Shown piece after piece: positions 1 to 9,972 of a stretch of 64,000 nt of DNA. Source of the stretch: Desulfobacter vibrioformis DSM 8776 (GTDB lineage: Bacteria > Desulfobacterota > Desulfobacteria > Desulfobacterales > Desulfobacteraceae); contig NZ_JQKJ01000017.1 of NCBI RefSeq assembly GCF_000745975.1, positions 46,977 through 110,976 on the forward strand, written 5' to 3'. Position numbers and translations under genes: made by a program. The notes beneath the pieces are model-generated. The model saw nothing but the letters and a program-made list of their open reading frames with translations, ran no database searches and was not told the origin of the DNA. Position 1 is the stretch's first letter. The number at the start of each line of letters is the position of its first letter.

Positions 1-3000
1 GGGGCCCAAAGGCTGTGGCCCAGGCCTCGCAGAACACCGGGAACTGCCATGTCCAGGCTGTGCCATTGTGGTAGGCCGGTTTCCTTTGTGTATCCTCATC
101 TCCCTGGTAATACCCGGCATAGGGGGCATGGGGATCTGCCAGATTCTGCCCGTTCCGTTCAATGAACAAAGGCATGGCAAGGGGCCGGTCCGCAAGGCTT
201 CTGATGCCGCCCGGCACCAGAAGTTCCCGGCAGGTTTCCACCACCCGGGCCATGATTTCCTGGTCATTGATGACTCCTAAAGTGATCAGCAGCAGCTGAT
301 TGGGCCGCAGGGCATCATCAGGGGCCGCATGGCCGGCGTCAACCGGTTCGCTGCAGTGCAGGCAGTCGCTGAAAAAACCATCGTCTTCGCGCCAGAACAG
401 GTCCATGATGGTGCGTTTTACCGTGTCAGCATGTTTTTTCCATGAGGTTTGTGTGTCCGAATCATCAACCTGGGATAAAAATTGAAGGGCATGGCACCAC
501 AACGCCTGGATCTCAATGGGATATCCCTGGCGGGGGGTGCCTGCCGGGAAATTGGTGTCCATCCAGGTAAAATGGGCCGGGCTGTAGAGCAGCATGGATT
601 CAGGATCTGCCTTGACACCGGTGGGAGTGCCCTTGATCATGGATGATGCCATGTCTTTGAGCACCTGGATCATGGTGCGCTGTCCGATGTTCTGGGTGAG
701 TACCGTCGCTTTGCCAAGGTGTTGGGTCAGGTCCCGGCAGCAGGCGAAGAACCACAAAGGCGCATCCGAGGTTTCAATGTTCCTTGCATCGTCACCGCAT
801 ATCATATTCGGCAGGGTGCCGTCCTTTTCAAATTTTCCGAAAAGAGAGAGCATGGCAAAGGCATCCCGGGTCCGGCCAATTTCAATCAGGGAACGGCAGA
901 AGATCAGGCTGTCCCTTCCCCAGTCCAGGAACCATGGATACCCTGCCACTACGCTTTTTTCCTCCCCCCGGTCCACGATGAATGCGTCAAGGCTTGCCTG
1001 GACTGCCTGAAAAAACGGTACGGTTGAATGAAAAGGACCGGGCAGGGAGATCTCTTTGCCGTCTTCGGGTTCAGGCATTGTCTCGTCATCAATGACACAG
1101 GCTTTCAGGCTCACAGTATCTCCGCCCTTGACATTGATACTGAAATAGCCCGGGCTGAACAGATCGGAGTCGGCATCCAGTCCCCGGGTGGCTTCAACGT
1201 TTCTGTGAACCATGTATTGCCATTCCGGTTTCAGGAAAAATGCGTCCCGGCTGCTTGACAGCCGAAGTATCTTCCCGGTTTGGGAATGAAAGAAAAATCC
1301 GTTTTCAAATGCCGAAACCCTAGGCGGCCATTGTTGTTCAGGCCCGCTGAATGCCTTAACCGTGTCATGGAAACTTCTGTCTTCAATGTCGGGACGGATG
1401 ATCAGTGTGACGTTCCGTTGGGGCTGAAGGCGCCGGGGATTATCCGCCGGTGCGGTTTCCCGGTGCAGGGTCAGGGTCACGGTATTGGTTTTCCGGTCCA
1501 TCTCCAGGAACAGATCAATGACATAATACCTGCCTTCGGATGAGGGAATTCTGAACCGCCATTTTCCGCCCTGGTCATGGGAGGCCCAGAAGGCATCCAG
1601 GCAATCGGGCCCAAGTTCCCTGGAATAGCCCTGGAATACACCCCAGATCTTGAACCGGGACAGGAGCATCCACCGGTTTTCGGGCAGGTTTGGATTCAGG
1701 TTGGCGCCCAAAAGCGCATCATAACGGCTCTCCAGGTGGCTGAAACTTGCCCCTGCCCGCATCATTGCACCCAGGCGCGTGGTGGACAACTGCTTGATGG
1801 ACAGGTCTTGTGCAATCTCCCTGCGGGTAAAGGAGAGGCGCAGGTTAAGGGCCTCAAAAGGGGGGAGATACCGGATATTGCCGGTAATTATCTTGGTTCC
1901 TTGGGGTCCGGATATGCGCAGTTTGAGCAGGCAGTCCCTGTGATTCTCTTTTATTTCCATGGGCATGAAAATGGCCTGGTATCCACAATCCCCTTCTGCG
2001 GGCAGGCTTTCACAAAATCCCAGGCATTGTCTGTCAGGCCCTGCTTCCTCAAGCTGGACCCTGAAATGCCGGCTGCACCGGACCAGCAGGAAAAAGCCCG
2101 GGGGAACCATTACCCTGCGATTGACATCCTTGTGGGCATCAAACAGAATGGTGCGGCTGGGCCGCCTGTCCGGGTAAAGTCTGCGGATAAAGGTTTCAGG
2201 ATCCCGGGTCAGGTCCATGGCGGCCTGGTTCACATCCAGGTCGGCCAGATTCATGTGGCCGTTCACCGCAGTGATCACCTCAAGGGCCAGGGCCCTTCGT
2301 TTCTGCATCAGAACCCTGCCCGGCATGGACAGATGCCCGGCCGGCTGGGACTTAAGCAGGTCCAGATCACTCTTTTTAGGACTTAAGGCCAGTACTGCGC
2401 CCGGTTTAAGGAGAATGCGGAACTTGCCTTCTCTGTTTTCTGCCTGGACAGCGTCACCCGAAATCAGGTCTGTCCATGGGAAGGCTGCGCCACCTTCCAG
2501 ACCAGCCGGCCACACCGCCATGACCTGACTGTCGCAGTCCAGGTTGACCAGCACCAGTATCCGGGAATTATGACGGGGGTTGAATCTCAGCAACGCCAGG
2601 GCCTGGCTCTCTTTTTCATGGATGAGTTTCAATTGAGCCCGGCTGAAAAAGGCAGGATGTTCCCGTAAAAGAAGATGAAGCCGGGTGATATAATCCACCT
2701 GGTTGTCAGGATTTCCCCAGTTCAGGCCCGGGGAGTTGTGGACATTTATTTTTTCCCTGGCAAACCATTCCACGCCGTTGGTAAATCCGAAACCTCCGCA
2801 GATACTGAAAAGCGCGCAAAGGCCGGTCCTCATTTTTGCATAGGTATGGGACACCTTGGCCAGGCGGTCATTGTCATGGGTTTCCGCAAAATGGATTAAG
2901 TGGCCGCAGGTATTTGAAAGGTCTATGGCATGGGGAATGTACCGGGATATCTGCTCAAGGGAGTATTCCTGGAAAAGCTCTGAATAGGCCCAGTTGAAAT

Positions 3001-4138
3001 TTGCGTGCTGGAGCAGGTGGCGGGTTGCATCCGGTGGCCCCCCCAGTCCTTCAAGGAAAAAAACCGTGTCAGGATACTGGCTTCTGACCTTGGCGATAAT
3101 ATATTCCCAGGCCGGTTCCGGGATCATGTACCCGGCATCGCACCGGAATCCGTCCACACCCCGGCGGCACCAGAGCAGGAAAATATCAGCCATGTACTGC
3201 CACAGATCCGTGTGCCGGTAATCCAGCTTGGTCAGGTCCGCCCACACAACACCCCAGGCACCGGGCATGCGGATTTTACCGTCATCCTCCCGGTCCAGCC
3301 ATTCGGGATGGGACTCATGAAGACTGGCTGCCCAGCCGGTATGGTTGATGGCAATGTCAAGGATCAGGTAGCCGTCGTGGTCATGCACGGCATCCACCAG
3401 TTCCATGAATTGTTCAAGGGGGGTGGCTGCCGGGTCAAACTGGGCCAGGGCCGGGTCCACATCTGAAAAGTCCAGGGCTGCATAGGGGCTTCCGAACCGG
3501 CCCATCCGGGCATAGGTGGTGGGGGTGGGATGGATGGGCAGAAGATGAATCGCCCGGCAGCCCATCCGGGAAAAGATAAAGTTCAACTGTTCCTTCAGAT
3601 CCCTGAATTTTCCGGATTTTGGAATCACAGTGAATCCCTGGTTATCCAGTTTGTTGATCACGGAATCCAGGTTGGGAGGCTGGAACGTTGCGTCCCTGGT
3701 GGGGCCGAATTGCCGCACAAAAGCGTTATAAATGATATTGGCGCAGCAGGTGCCGGCCGGTTCAACACATATGGTGGTGTTGTCCCCTTCGGGCCATACC
3801 GGTACATCACTGTCCCGGGGAAGGAAAAAGCATTTGGCCTGGAATGATCCGGTCTGGACCAGGGGCAGGCGGATGGAAAAATTTCCATCCCCCTCTTCTT
3901 TCATGGGCAGGTCATGCCAGGCCTCCCCCAGTTTGATGCCGTTTTTTTCCACCCGATGGATGATTTCCCTGCGGATTGCATTTGCATTTCCCATGTTGGT
4001 TCTGACAAAGGCCCGGCCCGGACTGTCAGGGGATACGAAAAGCGTGAAAACGGCAATATCTCCGCAGAATAAGACCCGGGCCGTTCCCGGAGGCGGGCTC
4101 TGGGTAAGCAAGTGTATTTCCTGATTTTCTGTGACCAT
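1..4138 (-). CDS. Glycogen debranching enzyme: GH13 amylase-like domain fused to amylo-alpha-1,6-glucosidase domain (partial)
   Basis: One open minus-strand frame runs from an ATG at 4138 to the left edge with no stop at the points checked, giving about 1,379 residues with the C-terminus missing. The N-terminal half carries the GH13 landmarks: DIAINH (about 261-266), GFRCDAG with Asp about 334, FFLEGLGG with Glu about 363, and ETHDND with Asp about 422. The C-terminal half has the features of the bacterial debranching (GDE_C) domain: WFLDWGRDSLIF, and YHNGTAWTW close to the window edge. Such two-domain proteins cut alpha-1,6 branches of glycogen or maltodextrin in the cytoplasm. Five frame checks, near 20, 1760, 2876, 3107 and 4136, all fall in one phase, so this is a single gene. 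It is divergent from asd across an AT-rich gap that should hold both promoters. The exact bond specificity is inference. Confidence 0.88.
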   Translation of the reverse strand, partial: MVTENQEIHLLTQSPPPGTARVLFCGDIAVFTLFVSPDSPGRAFVRTNMGNANAIRREIIHRVEKNGIKLGEAWHDLPMKEEGDGNFSIRLPLVQTGSFQAKCFFLPRDSDVPVWPEGDNTTICVEPAGTCCANIIYNAFVRQFGPTRDATFQPPNLDSVINKLDNQGFTVIPKSGKFRDLKEQLNFIFSRMGCRAIHLLPIHPTPTTYARMGRFGSPYAALDFSDVDPALAQFDPAATPLEQFMELVDAVHDHDGYLILDIAINHTGWAASLHESHPEWLDREDDGKIRMPGAWGVVWADLTKLDYRHTDLWQYMADIFLLWCRRGVDGFRCDAGYMIPEPAWEYIIAKVRSQYPDTVFFLEGLGGPPDATRHLLQHANFNWAYSELFQEYSLEQISRYIPHAIDLSNTCGHLIHFAETHDNDRLAKVSHTYAKMRTGLCALFSICGGFGFTNGVEWFAREKINVHNSPGLNWGNPDNQVDYITRLHLLLREHPAFFSRAQLKLIHEKESQALALLRFNPRHNSRILVLVNLDCDSQVMAVWPAGLEGGAAFPWTDLISGDAVQAENREGKFRILLKPGAVLALSPKKSDLDLLKSQPAGHLSMPGRVLMQKRRALALEVITAVNGHMNLADLDVNQAAMDLTRDPETFIRRLYPDRRPSRTILFDAHKDVNRRVMVPPGFFLLVRCSRHFRVQLEEAGPDRQCLGFCESLPAEGDCGYQAIFMPMEIKENHRDCLLKLRISGPQGTKIITGNIRYLPPFEALNLRLSFTRREIAQDLSIKQLSTTRLGAMMRAGASFSHLESRYDALLGANLNPNLPENRWMLLSRFKIWGVFQGYSRELGPDCLDAFWASHDQGGKWRFRIPSSEGRYYVIDLFLEMDRKTNTVTLTLHRETAPADNPRRLQPQRNVTLIIRPDIEDRSFHDTVKAFSGPEQQWPPRVSAFENGFFFHSQTGKILRLSSSRDAFFLKPEWQYMVHRNVEATRGLDADSDLFSPGYFSINVKGGDTVSLKACVIDDETMPEPEDGKEISLPGPFHSTVPFFQAVQASLDAFIVDRGEEKSVVAGYPWFLDWGRDSLIFCRSLIEIGRTRDAFAMLSLFGKFEKDGTLPNMICGDDARNIETSDAPLWFFACCRDLTQHLGKATVLTQNIGQRTMIQVLKDMASSMIKGTPTGVKADPESMLLYSPAHFTWMDTNFPAGTPRQGYPIEIQALWCHALQFLSQVDDSDTQTSWKKHADTVKRTIMDLFWREDDGFFSDCLHCSEPVDAGHAAPDDALRPNQLLLITLGVINDQEIMARVVETCRELLVPGGIRSLADRPLAMPLFIERNGQNLADPHAPYAGYYQGDEDTQRKPAYHNGTAWTWQFPVFCEAWATAFGP

Positions 4139-4326
4139 GGTTTTGCCTTAAGAAGTTTGGACGTAACAATAATGGGCAAGATTTTTTAAAAACGAATTAT
4201 ATCATATAATTCCAAATAGTAAATAAAAAGAGAACAAGGAAAAAAACTGGCTTTTTTAAGAAAAAGCAGCTATGCAGTGAGATTCAAATTTTAAATTACA
4301 TACCTGTAGCAGAAAGGATAAAGGAG
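4139..4326. promoter_or_regulatory. AT-rich divergent promoter region between the debranching enzyme and asd
   Basis: These 188 bases separate two divergent genes and are far more AT-rich than either. No convincing operator palindrome was found. The asd ribosome binding site, AAGGAG, lies directly before its ATG. Confidence 0.4.
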
Positions 4327-5433
4327 ATGAAAAAAGTCGGAATAGTAGGCTGGCGGGGCATGGTAGGGTCCGTGCTCATGGAAAGAATGTCTTCACAGAA
4401 CGATTTTCAAAAATTTACGCCGGTTTTTTTCACCACGTCCCAGGCCGGACAACCTGCCCCTGATGTGGGCCGGGGCGCTTCAAATCTCATTGACGCTTTT
4501 GATATAGACACACTCATGGAAATGGATATATTGGTGACCTGCCAGGGTGGTTCTTACACCGAAGCCGTGCGTCCCAAACTGGCCGAGCGGGGCTGGAACG
4601 GGTTCTGGATTGATGCGGCATCCACCTTGAGGATGGATGGACAAAGCATTATTGTTCTGGATCCGGTAAACCTGCCGGTCATTGAAGAGGCGATATCCAG
4701 GGGAATTAAGAACTTTATCGGCGGCAACTGCACTGTATCATTGATGCTGATGGCTTTAGGCGGGCTTTTTGAAAACGACTGGGTGGAGTGGATGACCTCC
4801 ATGACCTACCAGGCCGCTTCCGGGGCCGGTGCCAAAAACATGAGAGAGCTTGTGGCCCAGATGAGAACCATTGGTGACCAGGCAGCCCCGATTCTGGATA
4901 ATCCTGCAGCAGCGATTCTTGATCTTGACCAAAAGGTTACCGACACCTTGCGGTCCGATGCCTATCCTGTTGAAAACTGGGGCGTTCCCCTGGGTGCCAG
5001 CCTTATCCCCTGGATTGACCGGGCCATGGACAACGGCCAGACCCGGGAGGAGTGGAAAGGGTTTGTGGAAACCAACAAAATTCTGGGGCGCTCGGACAAT
5101 CCCATCCCCATTGACGGCCAGTGCATCCGCATCGGATCCATGCGCTGCCATTCCCAGGCCTTTACCATCAAGTTGAAAAAAGATGTCCCCTTGGACGAGA
5201 TCAATGCGGCCCTGGCTGCCAATAATGACTGGGTCCGGGTAATACCCAACAATAAGGAAGATTCCATCAGAGAGCTGACACCCGCCGCAGTGACAGGTAC
5301 CCTGAACGTACCCGTGGGCAGAATCCGGAAAATGAATATCGGTGAAAATTTTCTCACCGCATTTTCCGTGGGAGATCAGCTGCTCTGGGGCGCAGCAGAG
5401 CCTTTGCGGCGTATTTTAAATATTATTCTTTAA
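4327..5433 (+). CDS. asd: Aspartate-semialdehyde dehydrogenase
   Basis: Reduces L-aspartyl-4-phosphate to aspartate semialdehyde with NADPH, the branch point to lysine/diaminopimelate, threonine and methionine. The 368-residue protein opens with the dinucleotide-binding segment VGWRGMVGS (about 7-15). The nucleophilic cysteine is in GGNCTVSLM (Cys135). The length and the GWRGMVGS form match the longer, gammaproteobacterial-type Asd subfamily. The start follows a strong AAGGAG. It stands alone between a divergent sugar gene and an unrelated accessory cluster; a hairpin follows the stop. The assignment is secure. Confidence 0.96.
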   Translation: MKKVGIVGWRGMVGSVLMERMSSQNDFQKFTPVFFTTSQAGQPAPDVGRGASNLIDAFDIDTLMEMDILVTCQGGSYTEAVRPKLAERGWNGFWIDAASTLRMDGQSIIVLDPVNLPVIEEAISRGIKNFIGGNCTVSLMLMALGGLFENDWVEWMTSMTYQAASGAGAKNMRELVAQMRTIGDQAAPILDNPAAAILDLDQKVTDTLRSDAYPVENWGVPLGASLIPWIDRAMDNGQTREEWKGFVETNKILGRSDNPIPIDGQCIRIGSMRCHSQAFTIKLKKDVPLDEINAALAANNDWVRVIPNNKEDSIRELTPAAVTGTLNVPVGRIRKMNIGENFLTAFSVGDQLLWGAAEPLRRILNIIL

Positions 5434-5456
5434 ACTTTAAAACAGTTTTACGGTGG

Positions 5457-5498
5457 ACACCCTTCGGCAGACAATTGGCTTTTCGGGGGGTGTTTTTG
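5457..5498 (+). terminator. Possible terminator after asd
   Basis: Arms ACACCC (5457-5462) and GGGTGT (5488-5493) are separated by a long loop and followed by TTTTTGC. The stem is short and the loop is about 25 nt, so the call is tentative. Confidence 0.35.
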
Positions 5499-5655
5499 CT
5501 TTATAGGGATGGCTCATGTCGCGTTTGGGGGTTCTATTTTTGATATAACTCTCCAAGCCAACGAAAGTCGAAACAAAAATCACCCGCAATGAATCCTGCC
5601 CATGCGGAAGCGGGAAAACGTATAAAAAAATGCTGCGGGTAAGGAGAAATTAATC

Positions 5656-6894
5656 ATGTCAACCCGATTGCCGGAAAAAGCCCTGCTGCTGAAGCGCTTA
5701 AAGGATGGCGGGTTCAGCGTGCCCGATTTTCTGTACGTTCCTGCGGAAAATTTTAAAACCAATGATTTTGCCGAACTGGAAGTTTTTTTGAAAAACTATC
5801 GGGACGGTTTCAAGGTCATCGCTCGCAGCGCTCATCCTGACGAGGAATATTTCAAAGGCGGCACCTTTGATTCTGTCACGACTTACTCGGATATCAGCGG
5901 GATAAAGTATGCGCGCAAACGGATGGTGAATGCATCCCGCACCGCCAAAGGCCTTTCGATCCGGCGACAGCAAAAATTCAATCGCGCGCCGGAGATTGAC
6001 CCGGAACAGATGGGGGTGATCCTAATGCCTTTTATGGATGGATCTAGTGTCATGGCTAAAATGATTGGCCGCCAGTGGGAGTTCGGTTATTGTCGTGACC
6101 GTCAGCAAAAGCTGAGTAACGAGCCGTTCATTACCCGAATCCCCCATGACCGGAAACTGATTGACTTGTCAACGGGCATACAGGATTTTTTAGGGTTCAG
6201 TTGTGAAATTGAATATATCATCACGTATGATAATGACATTTATATTGTCCAGGCCAAGGATATTTCGGGATTCGACCTGAAGGAGATGATCGAAAGCGAG
6301 CAGCAGATCATTCTTCTGGACGGCATTCGGAGAATTCGAAAGCGGCACAGTTATCGTGAGCGGCCAATCTTTGTCATGGACAACCAGTCCTTTTATCTGG
6401 AGGTCATCAACCAATGTGAGAAAATGGTTCACGGCTGGGGAGATCAACCCACGGTTTTTGAGGATATTCTGGGTGTGATTTCAGATTACCAGCAAACGCT
6501 GGAATCATTTGCCCTGCAGTATTGGCGGTTTGCGGTCTTGGGCCTTTCTATCCTTGTGCCTGGTGATCTTCGCCAGATCGTCAATCACTATCTTGAAGAC
6601 ACCCCCGAACTTCAGAAGCAGCTTTCACAGGCCCTGTATGACCACCATTATTTTATCGATCGGTTCATGGCCGAGGCTGACACCGTGATTGCAAGGGATA
6701 AAGTTCGTTTAAATCTTGACAGCCACGATGCCTATGGCGTTGATACGGTCCGGAATCCTCTGTGGTCCGTATACTGGTACCAGAAACGACATGCGGAGGT
6801 TTGCGCCCGAATCCGGAGCATCGGATTTAAGACCGGCGACATCATTGGCATTGAAATTAATCCGGACGGCAAACCGCAAATTTTTAAACATTAA
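5656..6894 (+). CDS. Orphan PEP-synthase/PPDK-type nucleotide-binding domain protein
   Basis: The 412-residue protein resembles only the ATP-grasp (N-terminal) domain of phosphoenolpyruvate synthase and pyruvate phosphate dikinase. KVIARSAHPDE (about 52-62) corresponds to the VRSS segment of that family. GVILMPFMDGSSVMAKM and IEYIITYDNDIYIVQAKDIS correspond to its conserved VQ-M and IE....LY-LQARP segments. The swivelling phosphohistidine domain and the PEP-binding TIM barrel are both absent. The C-terminal 170 residues (FALQYWRFAVLG onward) match nothing I recognise. The start has a strong RBS (AAGGAG), and the next gene begins 13 bases after the stop, so the two are probably cotranscribed. 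It may bind a nucleotide to phosphorylate or sense a small substrate, but that is inference. Confidence 0.6.
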   Translation: MSTRLPEKALLLKRLKDGGFSVPDFLYVPAENFKTNDFAELEVFLKNYRDGFKVIARSAHPDEEYFKGGTFDSVTTYSDISGIKYARKRMVNASRTAKGLSIRRQQKFNRAPEIDPEQMGVILMPFMDGSSVMAKMIGRQWEFGYCRDRQQKLSNEPFITRIPHDRKLIDLSTGIQDFLGFSCEIEYIITYDNDIYIVQAKDISGFDLKEMIESEQQIILLDGIRRIRKRHSYRERPIFVMDNQSFYLEVINQCEKMVHGWGDQPTVFEDILGVISDYQQTLESFALQYWRFAVLGLSILVPGDLRQIVNHYLEDTPELQKQLSQALYDHHYFIDRFMAEADTVIARDKVRLNLDSHDAYGVDTVRNPLWSVYWYQKRHAEVCARIRSIGFKTGDIIGIEINPDGKPQIFKH

Positions 6895-6906
6895 TAAGGG
6901 ATAAAG

Positions 6907-8067
6907 ATGAGTGAATACCAGTATTATGAGTTTCAAGCCATAGACAAACCTTTATCTGAAAAAGACCGAGAAGTGCTCCGGAATATATCCTCCAGAGCGC
7001 AGATCACCTCAACAAGCTTTATCAATGAATACAACTATGGCAACTTCAAAGGTGATCCATTGAAGCTGATGGAAAAATATTTTGATGCCTTTTTATATGT
7101 CACCAATTGGGGAATCCATCAGCTTATGCTGAAGATTCCGCGAAAATTAATAGATTTGGATCTTGCAAGTCAATATTGCATCGGAGACAGTTGGACTATC
7201 TATGAAAAGGGAGACTACCTCATCTTTGACTTTACCTCTGAAACCGAAGATTATGTTTGGGAAGAAGGTGACGGTTATCTGTTACCATTGATTTCATTAC
7301 GTTCCGATCTTATCCGGGGGGATTATCGATGCTTGTATCTTGCCTGGCTCTTTTGTGCGCAAATGGGTGAGATCGAAAATGATGATGAAGAACCGCCTGT
7401 TCCTGCAAATCTTGGAAATTTAAACGCTTCCCTTGAAAGTTTTGCAGATTTGATGCGGCTCGATAAGGATCTTATCCAGGTAGCCGCTGAAAACAGTATT
7501 GCAGAACAAAAATCGGTTCAAAACGATCAAAAGCTAAAAATTCAAAAGCTAGAAACCTGGATAGATGGACTGCCCAATAGCGAAAAAGATACCATTATTT
7601 TTCGGCTGATCAATGGCAACGATCCTCATTTAGGAAACGAACTGTTGCAGCGGTTTCGAAAAACACTATCAATAAAAGATACCCAAAACAATGAAAAGGC
7701 ATCACGCACTGTAATAAAATTGCTTCAAAAAGCGGAGGCATATACTAAAGAAAAGGATCGGCAGATCGCTGAACAGAAAACAAAGGAAAAAATACGCAAA
7801 GAAAAGGAAGCGGCCATCGCAAGGGAAAAATATTTGAACGGACTGGCCGGAAGAGAAAATGAAATCTGGAAAAAAATTGACGCCCTTATTTTGACTAAAA
7901 AGCCCACGAACTATGATGAAGCCATAAGACTTCTGATTGATTTGAAGGATCTTGCCAAAAAGAATAATACAACCAGTTTGTTCAAATCAAGGCTGATAGG
8001 CATTCGGGAAAATCATAGCCGAAAATCAAGCTTTATAAGTCGTATTGATTCAAATAGTCTACATTAA
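6907..8067 (+). CDS. Uncharacterised protein with an acidic N-terminal domain and a C-terminal coiled coil
   Basis: A 386-residue protein I cannot assign. The N-terminal part (MSEYQYYEFQAIDKPL through about residue 170) is rich in aromatic and acidic residues. Residues about 195-345 are charged and helical with Lys/Glu/Gln-rich heptads typical of a coiled coil, for example KEKDRQIAEQKTKEKIRKEK. No signal peptide or membrane segment is visible. It starts 13 bases after the ATP-grasp-like gene behind AAGGGATAAAG, and its stop overlaps the convergent TOPRIM gene by 4 bases. The DNA is more AT-rich than the flanking core genes, in line with horizontal acquisition. The coiled coil suggests a scaffold or partner protein. 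Confidence 0.55.
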   Translation: MSEYQYYEFQAIDKPLSEKDREVLRNISSRAQITSTSFINEYNYGNFKGDPLKLMEKYFDAFLYVTNWGIHQLMLKIPRKLIDLDLASQYCIGDSWTIYEKGDYLIFDFTSETEDYVWEEGDGYLLPLISLRSDLIRGDYRCLYLAWLFCAQMGEIENDDEEPPVPANLGNLNASLESFADLMRLDKDLIQVAAENSIAEQKSVQNDQKLKIQKLETWIDGLPNSEKDTIIFRLINGNDPHLGNELLQRFRKTLSIKDTQNNEKASRTVIKLLQKAEAYTKEKDRQIAEQKTKEKIRKEKEAAIAREKYLNGLAGRENEIWKKIDALILTKKPTNYDEAIRLLIDLKDLAKKNNTTSLFKSRLIGIRENHSRKSSFISRIDSNSLH

Positions 8068-8783
8068 AGCACATCAATTAATGCATTTTTGAACGCCAGG
8101 AAACTTGGCATTTCTATTCTGTTCCAGTCTATGGTTCCGTTATTCACTAGTTCACAAAGTTGTGTTCGTGATGTTTGGCCTTTAAGGATCTCTGCAATCT
8201 CTTTTTTTAGAGATTGTGGTGAGTTATCGTTGCCTGAACGATTCTCCAAAGAGCCGCAACCCTGATACGGATTATTTTTGACAGCACAAATGATCCAGGC
8301 TTCAGATTTCGGTTTTGGGACCATAGGAACTCCTTTCTCAAAATTCTCGTCCTGGAACCCCTTAATCATGGAATCCCTTTTGTGTTGCCAATGTCCACGA
8401 TCAGCAGAGGCCGATCCGTCAGAGTCTCTGAAAAGGACAGCTATGACGTCATCATCATTGAGTTCTTCTTGTTTCTCTTTAGCAAATAATGCCAGAGATC
8501 TCGCATTTCGATAGTAATATTCGGTTTCCTTTTGTTTCTTTTTACCTGGTAGTCTGAGCGATTTCTTTTTTTTGAGTTCAGATGCCTTTTGTTTTAATTC
8601 TCCTTTCGAGATAAAACCGTAAGAGTGAGTGTCTATGAAAGAATACATAATTTGCTGTTCCGCAATTTGAGACATTATTATTGCCAATGGGCCTTGAGAA
8701 TGTTGTTCTCCTTCACATATAGCCAATCCGTTGGGACAAACACCAAGATCTGTCGGTCCTTCCCCGCTAAGAAGAAAGTACAT
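8064..8783 (-). CDS. TOPRIM-like nuclease partner of an AAA ATPase (putative defence effector)
   Basis: A 239-residue protein that begins MYFLLSGEGPTDLG, giving a conserved acidic residue (Glu8) after a hydrophobic strand. A second strand, VIAVLFRDSDG, follows, with Asp120 and Asp122. This Glu plus DxD arrangement is the metal-binding pattern of TOPRIM nuclease domains as found in OLD-family partners. Downstream KPKSEAWIICA (Glu161) resembles the conserved segment of DUF4276-type proteins. It lies one base downstream of the ATPase gene on the same strand, so translation is probably coupled. ATPase/TOPRIM pairs such as PARIS, Gabija and OLD systems act in phage defence. A defence role is inference from this architecture. 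Confidence 0.6.
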   Translation of the reverse strand: MYFLLSGEGPTDLGVCPNGLAICEGEQHSQGPLAIIMSQIAEQQIMYSFIDTHSYGFISKGELKQKASELKKKKSLRLPGKKKQKETEYYYRNARSLALFAKEKQEELNDDDVIAVLFRDSDGSASADRGHWQHKRDSMIKGFQDENFEKGVPMVPKPKSEAWIICAVKNNPYQGCGSLENRSGNDNSPQSLKKEIAEILKGQTSRTQLCELVNNGTIDWNRIEMPSFLAFKNALIDVL

Positions 8784-8784
8784 T

Positions 8785-9972
8785 TTACTCCCCTTTTAGA
8801 TCAAGGGTTTGGATTTCCTTATCCAGTTCCGTCAAGTTTGTATCTACAAACACCTCCCCTGGCCCCATAACTGTCAACTTCTCTGCAATGGATGGAATTG
8901 TAAAAAATTGGATGGCCTTCGAGATCCCAATTGATGTCTTGTAGAGATAAACGATTCCGGACTTGGCAATTTCATCGTTGAGATAGTTAAGGATCATAGG
9001 ACTATGCGTCGTGACAATCACCTGCTTATCAGAGTTAGTCAATGTATCTATTATAAATTCTACAGCTTCGGGATTGATTCCATTTTCGATTTCATCAAAC
9101 AGCAAAAGGCTATGTTTAGATTGCAGTTCGGCCAAAATAGTTATCAATCGAAGCATTCCATCATTAACGTGGCGAGCCTCCGTCCGCATTATTGGAAAAA
9201 AACCACGCATGCCAGCCTCCATGCCATCGTATTCTTCCGAAATTTCTAACTGCTTCCAGCCTGAACGAAGAGATTTCACGCCAACGGATAAAAGTTGGGG
9301 GTAAACATATCGCAATCGTGATGTTAAATCCTCGCGCTTTACCCGCCCGAGTTCATAAAGAAATGAAGAAAGTTTTTGCCCTCCCAAACCAAGAGCCCCT
9401 GAAGATTCTCTTGTTCGTTGTCGCAGGTGTTCTGGTGAAAGCAAATCAAGCGAATTCATATTTTTCAGAAAACTCTTACATTTTAGGACTGAACGAGGCA
9501 GCAAATCCTCTTTCAAGGCCGAAAGGATAGAGCCTTCATATTCGAAAGGAATTCTAATCTTTGAATTGCTTTCATTATTTGAGTTTTGTCTCAAGGTTAT
9601 ATAAACTACCCCTTTTTTTACTTCTAATGAGGATTGCAGAAATTGAATACGTTCTTGCGTGCAATGTTTCATCGAAGGGTTATAGTTTGCACTCCAATAG
9701 CCGATTTCTTGGCCTTTTTTATTTGCAAACGATATTTTCAGGTCGATATTTCCCTTTTTTGTTAGCTTCGATTTAAGGTCTGAAGGTTGCCACTTTCGTT
9801 CCTTCAACCACTCCGTTATGTTTCCTTTGATGAGTTGAGAGGCAAAATCAACAAATTGTAGAACCGTTGACTTACCGGATCCATTCAAGCCGATCAATCC
9901 ATTGAATGGTCCAAGATCAATTTTGAAATCGACAAGTGATTTGAAATTATTTGCCTCAATAGATTTTATTCT
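8785..9972 (-). CDS. AAA/ABC-type ATPase of a putative ATPase-TOPRIM defence pair
   Basis: From ATG 9972 the product is 395 residues. The sequence shows MRIKSIEANNFKSL, typical of SMC/RecF/OLD-like ATPases, then Walker A GLNGSGKST (29-37), Walker B LLLFDEIENG (about 289-298) and the switch histidine in VIVTTHSP (His323). The middle lacks the long SMC coiled coil, so this is a compact AAA_21/AAA_15-like ATPase. A longer frame opens at 10017 (MLYRELEPYKK). Neither start has a clear RBS; 9972 fits the family N-terminus better. The stop is one base before the TOPRIM gene, which indicates a two-gene operon. It probably senses an invader and gates the nuclease, which is inference. Confidence 0.75.
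   Translation of the reverse strand, partial: RIKSIEANNFKSLVDFKIDLGPFNGLIGLNGSGKSTVLQFVDFASQLIKGNITEWLKERKWQPSDLKSKLTKKGNIDLKISFANKKGQEIGYWSANYNPSMKHCTQERIQFLQSSLEVKKGVVYITLRQNSNNESNSKIRIPFEYEGSILSALKEDLLPRSVLKCKSFLKNMNSLDLLSPEHLRQRTRESSGALGLGGQKLSSFLYELGRVKREDLTSRLRYVYPQLLSVGVKSLRSGWKQLEISEEYDGMEAGMRGFFPIMRTEARHVNDGMLRLITILAELQSKHSLLLFDEIENGINPEAVEFIIDTLTNSDKQVIVTTHSPMILNYLNDEIAKSGIVYLYKTSIGISKAIQFFTIPSIAEKLTVMGPGEVFVDTNLTELDKEIQTLDLKGE

Noticed and set aside
1577..2386. Long plus-strand frame (269 codons) and several shorter ones between 68 and 4124
   Set aside because: All lie opposite the continuous debranching-enzyme frame, whose catalytic motifs prove the minus strand is coding.
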